Assembly: GCA_003988855.1 (NCBI GenBank)
Contig: QYAI01000005.1
Span: forward strand, 124,001 to 188,000
Reading direction: 5' to 3'
Source of the DNA: Arachnopeziza araneosa
Taxonomy: Eukaryota; Ascomycota; Leotiomycetes; Helotiales; Arachnopezizaceae
DNA length: 64,000 bases
Shown here: positions 34,198 through 44,058 of the stretch, piece after piece
Numbering within the stretch: position 1 is the first letter of the stretch
How the letters are laid out: every line of letters begins with the position of its first letter
Position numbers and translations under genes: made by a program
Notes under the pieces: generated by a model
Database searches by the model: none
What the model saw: only the letters and a program-made list of their open reading frames with translations
Told to the model about the DNA's origin: nothing

Positions 34198-36990
34198 ATG
34201 GACCCCTCCCACTCCCAAGACTTGGCCTCCATGGCCGTTGCGGACAACACCACTAATGTTGACCAGCGGACGGGACACGCTCAATCGCAAGGGAGCAGCA
34301 GCAGCAACTTCAAGATGCGGCCCCCCAGACGCCAGCCCAAAGATGCCGTTGCAAAGCCCAAAGCCTCTGGAGATCCCTCGACCACCAGGTTTCAATGCCC
34401 CAAGTGCCCCAAGAACTTCAGCCGGATCGAGAATCTGACCCGGCATCAAGCCAACCGTAAGTAAAACACAGCATCATCCTCTCCAACCGCCCGTCCCTCC
34501 CTTCTCCGCGCTCTCTCCCTCGAGTCTCCAGACTAGCGGCTAACGCGTCACCCTCTCCCAGACGATGAGGTGGGCAAGTTTGCGTGTGGAGTATGCAGGA
34601 AACGCTTCACCCGAAGCGATCTCCTCAATAGACATCGCAGGATCCATGGACCGCAGCCAGACCAAGGAGATTCCCACGTGACCCAATCTGACTATAACTT
34701 GGTAGACCGAAGATCTACTTCTCAGGACGCTTCAAGTGGCTACTCAGGAACCGGTGCTTATCAGACTCACATGCCAGTATACCCAAATCAGAGTCCCCAG
34801 GGACACGATCCTTACCAGCAGCAAATCCAGCACTCTTTGTTGAGTCCTGGAGCCATTCAACATCATCCAAGCCATGGTTTGACGAGCCTGATGGAAGCTG
34901 CTCTGGCACCTCAACAATCTTTCGCATTCGCGCCTCTCGAGAACACCACGCCTCTCCTCTGGGATGGATTTATGCCTTTTACTGACAACACCAGTACACA
35001 CATGGGTGCCTACGATGCTGATATGTCGTGGACCTTGGATTACTTACCTGCCGAATCCTCACCAAACTATCTTGTTGATGAGGATATGATGAATGCCTAT
35101 GACGACTTTGGAGATACCCCTTACTATCAAGCTCAGCTACAAACTCAACAATACCAACAGTCACCTCCTTTGGTGACAGATCCAGATGCTGATGGCGACG
35201 AGGACGACGACACAACTGATTGGCCAGATAAAGTAAACCACGCACCTCAGAGAGCTGCGAGAATCGTGCCAGTCCAATTACAGCCCATGTCTTGGCAAAC
35301 TGTTTTTGATGAAGCCAGATCCAGTGGTTTATCGGCAGCAACGATCCATCCTGTTCAAACCATCAACGCTCCGCTACGAGATTCACTTCTTTTGACACTC
35401 AACGGCGGGATTTTTAGAGGGGATGGTGCAGTCCCGGAGATTGGTGATGCGCTATTTCCTCCTGTTGATGTTCTGGACTTTTTCATGCGACTTTACATCC
35501 GATATATTCAGCCTCGATTTCCGATTCTTCACTTACCAACTTTAGATATCTACAACGTACCACCTTCTCTACTTTTGTCTATGATGTTCTTAGGATCAAG
35601 CCACTCGAGAGCCGATTGTGGCCGATTTTCTCGCCTCTTCCATGAGCGACTTAGAATATTTGTCATTCGCCTTCAAGAAGTAGACAGAGATTATGTATGA
35701 GATGAGAATACCCCAGGGTGTGAACATCAATTCTGACTACAATAGATGCGAAGTATCGACAACATTTTAACATACTTTCTTCTTTGTCTAGCTGGCACTT
35801 GGAGTGGAAGTAAGCATGCATACGAGTTTGCCGAAGGTGGACGCGGCATCTTGGTTACAGCTTGCAGAAGAAGTCGGCTTCTTGATTGCCGTCCAGGCTC
35901 AAGGGTAGATGTTGAGCGATACCAGCGCCCCGGAATCAGCAATTTAGAAGCCGTTTGGCTAGCATGGGTAGAATCGGAGAAGCGGAAGCGGTTAGGGCTA
36001 TCGATCTACGTACGTTGCACCCGCTTACTATACCTTGTCATCCAACTAACAGTTCCACAGAGCTTTGACTGCCAATATCCGGCCCTTTTTAATAATCAGC
36101 CATATGTTAGTAAAGCAGAAACAACAAATTGTGTGTTCCCATGTCCAGAAGAATATTGGGACTCGTTAAATGCCGACTCGTGGAAGATGTTGGTGGGGAC
36201 AGCTGACATACCTCCGTCCACGTAGGTTGTAGCCAATCCGAGTCTTCTTGTCTTACTTACATACGACAGGTACTATCTGCATGCTTTGAATTGCTGTCTA
36301 CTTCGAAAATGGGTGAAGCCTGCTCCACCTATTGCTAAAACCGGAGAGTGGGGTAAACTTGTTCTTATCTATGCGCTCCACACGCATATCTTCGAATGGC
36401 GTCAATCAGTATCGATGCTCAATCCGACGGGTCTGCGTGGCACCTTCGGCAACTCTGCGCATGATATGGGCGAGGGTCTTCGAGAGCGCAGACGTTGGCT
36501 TGTAGACGGTCTTGATAGCTTTGGAGAGTGTTATCTATCCCCGGGAACTTCCGTGGCTGCGTCCTTGCTTCATCATCTCGGCTACATCTCTCTCGATGTC
36601 AGCTTATCAGATATGCATCTTGTAGCGGGCCGATCCGTCCACCAACACGACGGCAACTTCGCCGAAGAGAATCTAAAACACTGGGCCAACTCCGAGATAT
36701 CAAACAGCACGATGAGCCACGTGTATAGCATTCTTGAAATCTGCCACCAGAACATCAATGCAGGCTTCGCCGCAGAAAGTTCATATGAGATAGCTGTTGG
36801 ATTATTTACGAGTGGGATGATTTGTTGGACCTATGCAAAATTGAGACATAATGCTCCGAAAGAACAGTTTATTGACCATGTGAGGCATGCAAGCATGGCA
36901 TTGAGACAAATGGGCTGCTGGAGGATGTGTTCCTTGTTTGGGCGAATCTTAAATGGTTTTGAAGCTCCGCAAGGAAAGGTGATGGCATAA
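34198..36990 (+). CDS. C2H2 zinc-finger transcription factor with fungal-specific regulatory domain
   Basis: A nuclear regulator of 845 aa in five exons (34198-34456, 34562-35694, 35746-36009, 36061-36221, 36270-36990). Two adjacent C2H2 fingers are split by intron 1: FQCPKCPKNFSRIENLTRHQANH, then FACGVCRKRFTRSDLLNRHRRIH. A Gln/Pro/Ser-rich region and an acidic patch (DADGDEDDDTTDW) follow. The middle-homology region begins near FFMRLYIRYIQPRFPILHLPTLDIYNVPPSLLLSMMFLGSSHS. WLAWVESEKRKRLGLSIYSFDCQYPALFNNQPY then matches the fungal_trans domain. The exon 3-4 intron (51 nt, GTACGT...CACAG) is a multiple of three without a stop. Target genes are unknown. The class resembles AmdX/C2H2-fungal_trans regulators. 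Confidence 0.88.
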
Positions 36991-37489
36991 ACACGAAAAG
37001 CAACTGGTTGGAGTTTTTGTTGGAGTTTATGGTAACCCACGAAGTCATGCCCTATACCCGTGGTGGCAAGATTTGGTTTATTTATCTCGAATGATAGGAT
37101 TCTGAGATTGGAAACACCACTATGAATGATGATTGAGGGTTTTGGTTAGCATTTCTTCTCTATAGGTTGAATATACTGCTTCCCCCTTAACTGTTACAAG
37201 CAGATGACAAGTTTCGTCGTCCATGTTCTCAGGTAGTTCATTTTCTTCACGTCAACAACTTGACTAGCGGTAAGTCATACTCAACGTGAACATATCCCAG
37301 GGTGTGTTTTTCCACTTTGGTTTATATTCCGTCTTTAGATCTACCTACAAGTGAACTCTAACAAAGACAGAGAGCTAAACTAAAAACAGCTTTGTTAAAT
37401 GCAACCTCGAATCTAAAGTGGAAATCAAGTATAGTACAGATCCTACGGTCGCTTGATACAATCAAGCGGAACTCTGTGCCCAACACACT
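36991..37489. other. Convergent 3' region
   Basis: About 500 bases, no gene seen, between the 3' ends of the C2H2 regulator and the FAD monooxygenase. Confidence 0.5.
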
Positions 37490-38764
37490 CTAATGCCGCG
37501 TAGGATTTTCGACCGCGGCACCATCAAACTTCTCATAGCTCGGCAGCGGAAAATCGTCATCCTCACTATGGCCCAGCTTCCCGGACAGCCAGGGGCTATT
37601 CGCAACCACTCTCGCGACGCAGGCCAGGCCGGCCACCAGGGTCTGGAAGAGCCAGCGCTTCAGCCTCGTCTCGGGATGGGCGATGCCCGGGAAGATGCCG
37701 GGGACCTTTTGTGACTCCTCGACGAAGGGCCGGAAGCGGGCTTCGTAGGCGGCGAGGGCCTTGGAGGGGTGTTCTCCCGCGCTGAGGTTGCTCAGCTCGC
37801 CGGCGAGGACGTAGGCTCCGACGATGGCCAGCGATGTCCCCATCCCGGTCAAGGGCGAGGGCGCGTACGCGGCGTCTCCCAGGCAGACGATGCGGGAGGA
37901 GGACCAGGTAGCCATCCTCACCTGCTGGATGGGATGGAAGTAGAAATCCGAAGAGTTGCCCATCTCACCCAGGAATCTCTGGGCCTGCCATCCCGCATCC
38001 CCAAATTCTCTCTTGAGGAGCTCTTGTTGTGCTTTCCTGCCACTCCTGGTTACTTCTTGCCACTCTTCCTTCTGGGTCGAGGTGAGCGGCATGTTTGTGA
38101 ACATGGCTCGCATGTTGCCGTGGGGATCTGGCCGGAGTGTGATGATTCTGGATGAGAGGGCGATGTAGATGCTCCACCAGTCGTTGTCGGTTGGGAGGCG
38201 GGGGATCGTGAAATAGCTGGTGAACATGCCCATATCGACAACCTTGACGTCTTCTGGCGGGAAACATTGTCTTCGGACTTTTGACCACTGGCCGTCTGCT
38301 GCGACTAAGAGGTCGAAGTCTCGGACCTCTCCACTATTCAATTCGACCTTGACGCTGTCATCATTATTGGAGATGACGGCCTTGATGGTGGTCCCAAATA
38401 GATACTTCACATTGGGAAGACTTTTTGTAGCTTCGTAGAGGACTTTCGCCAAGTCACCACGAAGAATCTCAAATTCCGAAGTGAGGCTGAGACCAGTCCC
38501 TTCCTTCACAGGGAAAGTTGCAAATGGTTGGCCCTTGGGGGAGATGAATTGGCTCCCTTTCTCTGTTGTGTTGAACCGTCGGACTTCAGACATGAGTCCC
38601 ATCTTCTTGATCACTGTGATGGCGCTGCCTTGCATGTCAATACTCTGTCCGTGGGGGAGGAGCGTTGGCGTTTTTTCGATGATGGTGACGATTGCACCGG
38701 TCTTTGAGAGAAACCAGGCTAATGTTGGACCGGCAATTCCTGCTCCGCTGATCAGGACACGCAT
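37490..38764 (-). CDS. FAD-dependent monooxygenase (PHBH/TetX-like)
   Basis: A 424-aa single-exon flavoprotein predicted to use NAD(P)H and O2 to oxygenate an aromatic or polyketide-like substrate. The Rossmann motif GAGIAG is at residues 7-12, followed by the typical acidic ending of strand 2 (IIEK). An RGDLAKVLYEA stretch (FAD contact), LLVAADGQWSKVRR (the DG motif) and CLGDAAYAPSPLTGMGTSLA (the second FAD-binding GD motif) are all present in order. The C-terminus has a hydrophobic FQTLVAGLACVARVVA. The gene is divergent from a Zn2Cys6 regulator across a 404-bp promoter with a CGG-rich palindrome, suggesting local control. Substrate cannot be predicted; the enzyme could act in detoxification or in secondary metabolism. 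Confidence 0.9.
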   Translation of the reverse strand: MRVLISGAGIAGPTLAWFLSKTGAIVTIIEKTPTLLPHGQSIDMQGSAITVIKKMGLMSEVRRFNTTEKGSQFISPKGQPFATFPVKEGTGLSLTSEFEILRGDLAKVLYEATKSLPNVKYLFGTTIKAVISNNDDSVKVELNSGEVRDFDLLVAADGQWSKVRRQCFPPEDVKVVDMGMFTSYFTIPRLPTDNDWWSIYIALSSRIITLRPDPHGNMRAMFTNMPLTSTQKEEWQEVTRSGRKAQQELLKREFGDAGWQAQRFLGEMGNSSDFYFHPIQQVRMATWSSSRIVCLGDAAYAPSPLTGMGTSLAIVGAYVLAGELSNLSAGEHPSKALAAYEARFRPFVEESQKVPGIFPGIAHPETRLKRWLFQTLVAGLACVARVVANSPWLSGKLGHSEDDDFPLPSYEKFDGAAVENPTRH

Positions 38765-39168
38765 GATGGGCTTCAGGGTGGTTGTAGATGCGACTCGGTG
38801 TATGTAGGTGAGGGAAAGGATGCAAGTTGTAGTTGAAGAGTAAGTTTAAGGAAATATGAGATGTTGAGAGATAGAGAGGGAAGTGGAGTCGATAGAGACG
38901 ATTGTTCTGAATGCAGATGAGATTTGCCATTCTTATATATTTTCTGCAACTAGGAGACATGGGAAAAGTTGTTTATGTCATTCAGAGTTAAGGCTCGGAA
39001 ATGTTGAATGCTTGAGAAGTTCGGGAATCTCGTTCGGGAATCTCGTTCGGGCCCGAGAGAACGAGATTCCCACCAATAGCACGCCCTCGCTTCTTCCAGC
39101 CTCCCTGAGATGTATTACCTCATTCTGTCTCCTTCGGATACTTCACATCTCACACTTATTTACTCATC
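38765..39168. promoter_or_regulatory. Bidirectional promoter of the monooxygenase/Zn2Cys6 pair
   Basis: This 404-bp space between two divergent start codons contains the CGG repeat/palindrome at 39019-39071, about 100 bp from the regulator start and 255 bp from the monooxygenase start. This is a typical setting for a pathway-specific regulator. Confidence 0.6.
39019..39071. promoter_or_regulatory. CGG-containing direct and inverted repeat (putative Zn2Cys6 operator)
   Basis: GTTCGGGAATCTC occurs twice back to back (39019-39031 and 39032-39044), followed by GTTCGGG. GGGAATCTCGTTC (39036-39048) is then matched by its perfect reverse complement GAACGAGATTCCC (39059-39071), ten bases away. The centre TCGGGCCCGA is itself palindromic. 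CGG triplets start at 39022, 39035 and 39048 (exact 13-bp spacing), with a CCG at 39053-39055. Zn2Cys6 proteins typically contact CGG triplets, so a binding array for the adjacent regulator is a good inference. Confidence 0.65.
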
Positions 39169-41546
39169 ATGGATGGCCCAGTATCCACGACAAGCAAATT
39201 AATAACCAAGCCCACCTTCGCCTGTGTTCGCTGTTCTGAGCGGAAGATTAGATGTAACAAGCAGAATCCGTGTAGTGCCTGCGCCAGACACAATGTGCCA
39301 TGCATTTTTCGTCCACCAAAGCCGCCGCGGAGGAAACAAAAACTCAGAGAGGATAGTTCGATGGAGGAACAATTGAAGCGCTACGAAGCACTTCTCCAAG
39401 AGAGAGGCATTGATCCTCGGCAAATCCCCACCCCTTCGGAGGCTGAGCATCATAATGAAAATAGCCAATTGCCTATTCCGCCAACCTCAGTTGTCTGTCG
39501 GCCAAAAGAAACAGTCTTCAAACCCCAGTTACTACATGTACAAAGCGGTACAAAGTTCGTGGACAAGTAAGCAATATCTCTCAAACCCGAGCAACGAAGC
39601 TAAAGCCTCCAAAAGTAGCCTGTGGTCGAGAGTTGCAGAAGAGGTGAGATATTCCCCTCTTAGTTCATACAGAAAAATCCGATTCGTTATGTAAATTCTA
39701 ACTGCATACTCAGATTCACAACGCTGAGGAGCCTCTGGAGGAAGATTTACAGGATGATGCAAGCGACTGTGAAGCATCTAATGATGATTTTGCCTACGTT
39801 CTAGGCTGGATACCATCTACTACTGCATCATCACACCCATCGCCGAAGCTCATTCGTCAATTGTGGCAGACTTTCGTTGAAAATGTCAATCCCCTAACAA
39901 AATTAGTACATGTACCAAGTTTGCAGTCTGCATTAGAGAAAGCAATTTCCAATATTGAGCATGTCCCAAAAGGGTTCGAAGCTCTCATGTTCTCTATATA
40001 CAGTATGGCTGTTCTATCACTCACGGAAGACGAATGCAAAGAACTACTCGGAGAAACTCGAGCGATATTGTTTCCTCGCTACGTATCTGCTACAAAAGCA
40101 GCTTTATTGCGGGTAAGATTTATGAGCACTACCAGTATTGTCGTGATACAGGCCCTGGTACTTCATATCCTTTCCATCCGAGGTGTTGAAGAATCGCGTG
40201 CTGTATGGAGCCTCACTGGGCTCGCGATCCGTGTTGCAGAAGGCATGGGTATGCGTATTGACGGTACTTTACTGGGCTTGCCGCCTTTCGAAACCGAGAT
40301 TCGCCGGCGCATCTGGTGGCAGCTTAAGATGCATGACTTTCGTGCAGCAGAGCTCAGTGGTCAGGCAAAGTTTCGAAACTTCGACCTCGATGAGACTACA
40401 CCTCAACGGCCAGCCAATGTCAACGACAGCGAGTTGTATCCAGCAATGACGCAAGCTCCTAATGAATCTGCCAAGCCCACAGAGATGATATGGTGTGTGT
40501 TAAGATCCGAGCTGGCTATTTTCGCTGCCGCCCAGAAAGCCAAAGTGAGCAAACTAGGCAAAGTAGGGTTCACAACTGAAGAATATGCTGCCCTGGATGA
40601 CTTGAAGATAAAGGATGATTTCATAACGGAGATTGAAGACATGATCGAGACAAAGTTCTTGCGATTCTGCGATCCATCTGAGCCACTACAACTTCTGGTT
40701 CTGCTTGGAGCTCGCTGTGCAATAAACCTCATCCGATTCACAGCCCATCATCCACACAGATGGGCTCATTTAGATCAAGTTCCAGCATCAGAACAGCAAT
40801 TTGTATGGAGTATTACCCTGCAGCTACTGGATCGGTACAACATGCTGCAGTCAAATCCGCAAATTAGGCATTTCGCGTGGAATGTGCAATACTTTATTCA
40901 GTGGCACGCTGTGATTCACGTCCTTGACACACTGCGAACCAAGCCCCACCACCAAGATGCTGTGAAGGCTTGGCGACTCATCGACAGTATGTACGAAATG
41001 AATTCAGATATTTTGCTAAGCATCGATAAGCCAATCTTCGTGGCGGTTGGGAACCTGTGTTTGAAAGCATATAGCGCCCGGGCAGATACTCTGAAGGAGA
41101 AGAGCAATCTCTCTAATCCACCAAAGTATATCATAACGCTTCGAGAACAACGGCAGGCAGCCAAAGCTAGGAGAGAGGCAGCACTCGCAAGACGCACAGA
41201 TAATCTTACTCCCAGTAAAGAAAAGAGATTAGCTGCAGTTGAAGCTAACACAACCTGGCCAGATAGAAATCCAAGATCGAAAGAAGCAGTTTCGAAACAA
41301 CCAACAAATTTTATTCAAGGAATTACACACACTGAAGATGACGCATTCTGGCTCAACGATGCACTTGATGACAACTTTTTCTCTAGTGAAACAGCCGATA
41401 TGATGAACATGGACATGGATGCTATTCTGGCTCAGGACTACCAACTTGATACCCCTAGTCACGATATCATGGACTGGACACAATGGGATGCTTGGCTTGG
41501 AAATGTAGATCTTGTGCGGTCAAACGTTAGCACTGGATTCAGGTGA
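39169..41546 (+). CDS. Zn2Cys6 fungal transcription factor
   Basis: Three exons (39169-39566, 39616-39643, 39714-41546) give 752 aa; the middle exon is only 28 nt. The Zn2Cys6 cluster is textbook: Cys at 19, 22, 29, 35, 38 and 45 (C-x2-C-x6-C-x5-C-x2-C-x6-C) with basic residues KIRCNK. A coiled linker (EEQLKRYEALLQERG) follows. The fungal-specific domain runs from about residue 190, with LVHVPSLQSALEKA, FEALMFSIYSMAVLSL, KAALLRVRFMSTTSIVVIQALVLHILSIRG, RVAEGMGMRIDG and EIRRRIWWQLKMHDFRAAEL. The C-terminus is acidic with DMMNMDMDAI. Its divergent neighbour is an FAD monooxygenase, and it probably controls that gene and perhaps itself. Confidence 0.92.
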
Positions 41547-41899
41547 CGAGTTGCTTAAAACTGAGGCGTGGTTAGATGATTTCGACTCCCAGGGATCTGA
41601 ATTTGTTGCGTTTACAGTATTTCCTGCGTGGGACCAATTTGTGCATGTACTCTACCAACAGAAGGCAACAGTTTTTCCTAGAATGTAAATCTTATCCAGA
41701 GGAGAGTTCTAAGTTATCTAAAGAAAGAATGTAAAAGGGTCTAGAAGAGGAGCCAAAACATATATATAAGAAATTAGGTATGCGTGAGTTTTCGCACGAG
41801 GTTCCCAACACGTGATTATAAACGACCGTGAGAGTGCGAGTCATACCCAGCAGCATAAGATTTTGAAGCTGTTTGGAAAGCAGTCACCGATTTCGCTTC
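41547..41899. other. Convergent 3' region
   Basis: About 350 bases between two converging 3' ends. No gene seen. Confidence 0.5.
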
Positions 41900-43122
41900 T
41901 CACCTAATGAAAGGCTGCAACTCCACCTGGCTCTCGGGACGAGCGTATGGATCAGTAAAGTAGCCCGAAGTAAGTCTCGACTCTGAAGCCCGTGATCTTG
42001 CCTCGGATTTTTTCGAATTCTCCTTATCCTCCACTCTCTTTTGCTCGTACCCACCCCAAGCATTTGCTAAACTTAACGGAGCAGCACCAAGGAGCAGGAC
42101 GGAAATCAACTGACCAAACGTCATCTCACTGTCCTCAGCTAGGGCGCTTGGAGACATCCATCCGCTGTCATCCATCCACTGCCTCAGCATAACCATCTTG
42201 ACCACACTCCAGACAAAAATGGCAGTTGCCCCGAACAAGACAACGCCGCGGAAGAAGCCGAGCCACCAAAACCAAGTGAACTTTGCTGCGCGCTCTTCCT
42301 TCTCCCGGACTTCAGACGGGGTTTGCGGCCCTTTATAATACGTCCAGAGATGAATAACGGTAAACACCATGCTGATTGCATAAAAAACAGCGAGGACTAT
42401 ATACGCAGAAAAAGAAGCGAGATCCTTGCTATGCGACTGGGGTATGTCTTCTAGTCCAGACCAGGACTCCGCGTTTGGAAGTTGAAAGCACACAGCGGGA
42501 AGAACGAGTGTTGTATTCTCTGCAGCCGCTGGACCTGGAATGCCCGTGGGGAAATCTCCCGAAATGCGACTGCTGAGGAGCAACCCGGCGAAGAATACCT
42601 GGACAAATACGAGCAGGAATCGGAATACGGCAATGATCTTTGGACCACTGGTATAATTTCTCATCACGAGGATAGATGAGAGATGCGAGACGATGGCCAT
42701 GATCATGAGATAGCAGAGGATATCGTAGCGGTAGGCATCAATGCTGCATGCTGTAGATGTGTAGAGCGTCGCAATTGACATGGCGAGTCCTCGGACTATC
42801 TGCTGATCACTGAAACTAGTCACCAAAGGCTCGAAGAGTCGTCGCAATTTGTGTAGTCGCCATCGATCACATAAAATCTGGATGCAGCCACAGAAGACGA
42901 GCGAGAGGCCGGCTGTCAGGACGAAGGAAACAATCGTCTGTAAAATGGCGAGTCAGTAACTCATCCATAAAAGAAGGCTGTATTTGACTTCCTTACCCCA
43001 ATTCCGGTAATTGCTGGATTCGATCCAAAGCCTCCTAACGGTATAGACCCAATGGTACAATCGATCGGTGGGTGTAGCGGATATCTCTTGGCGCACTCGG
43101 GAATAGATGTGGCGGCGCCCAT
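41900..43122 (-). CDS. Hypothetical multi-pass membrane protein
   Basis: Two exons (43122-42997 and 42937-41900) encode 387 aa; the 59-nt GTAAGG...TACAG intron is in phase 0. The N-terminus contains a short Cys-bearing segment (IPECAKRYPLHPPIDC) and a first membrane helix (VSFVLTAGLSLVFCGCIQILC). Further apolar segments: YDILCYLMIMAIVSHLSSIL, VFRFLLVFVQVFFAGLLL, FSAYIVLAVFYAISMVFTVI, WWLGFFRGVVLFGATAIFVW and LISVLLLGAAPLSLA. About six to seven helices in total are predicted. The tail is charged and probably cytosolic. The start at 43122 gives MGAATSIPEC. This resembles uncharacterised membrane proteins common in filamentous fungi; no function can be named. Confidence 0.75.
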
Positions 43123-44058
43123 CTTGAGAACTTTCGAGATCCGCTCCTCTCAACTCGCATCCTGAGAGGGACGAAGAAGTGCAAAGTTGCATCAGGCTGG
43201 GAATCACAATCTTTATCAACTTTCCATCTCATCTCCAAATTTAGCACTGCCCCAGCCTCATGCAGGTGCGGTCCGCCTACAGCCTCGTGGCCCAACCCCA
43301 TTCAGGCTTTGCAAGTGCATTTTCACCAAGAATGCTTGTTAGGCTAAGCTGATCTTCTTGCAGGAAGCCAATGGTGGATCAAGCGAATGCACCAAAGCCC
43401 TCTGAGTAGCTCCTCAGTTGAATCATTGCTGCATAGATTAGCGGCCAAAGATATCACATTCGATAACCAAGGCACCAGGATCTTGCTTTAACCTATAAAA
43501 CACAATCAGAATAAATCTTTCGACACGCCTATATATTGATCAACACTCATCTAGACTTACATTCAAATATTATTTGGGTTCATGTTGAACCAGGCTGCGT
43601 GCATATTTCTCGAGATCATGCAGGTTTGCCAAAAGTGACGCCGAGGCTAGAGCGCGCTATACCTAAAATAGGAGTTTAAGATGCAACACACACCTGAAGT
43701 TGGATTTCTAGAAATATATAGCTAGGTCTAAAGAGAGATTAAAGACTATATCAAAGGAAGGGTATCGAGTGTTTGGATAAATTTAGAGAGTATAAAAGAA
43801 GAGAAAGAGTACATTTAGACAAGGCTGAAAGTATAGATTAGACTAGAGAGCAATAATAATATAAAGCAAAGAGGAGTAGAATTCAAAGGAGTAGCAGAAA
43901 CAAATGGGGAGTAGACTGGTAACTGTCCTAGCGTACTACAAGTTCTCATCCCTCAAACTTGATTAAATGCCCAGGAGTGAGTGAAATTCTATGACCGCAG
44001 AAATCAAAACAGCTTCCGAGTTCTACTTTTAATCCCTAACGCCAAGTGTAGCTGTCTG
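43123..44058. other. AT-rich 0.9-kb intergenic region
   Basis: No gene seen. The middle (about 43680-43920) is a long AT-rich, purine-biased stretch with many short AGAG runs, possibly decayed repeat DNA. Nothing shows which element. Confidence 0.45.

Noticed and set aside
35810..35910. Possible frameshift within the C2H2 regulator (alternative frame reads SWLQLAEEVGFLIAVQAQG)
   Set aside because: The main frame stays open and links to conserved blocks on both sides; the alternative would need two very short introns.
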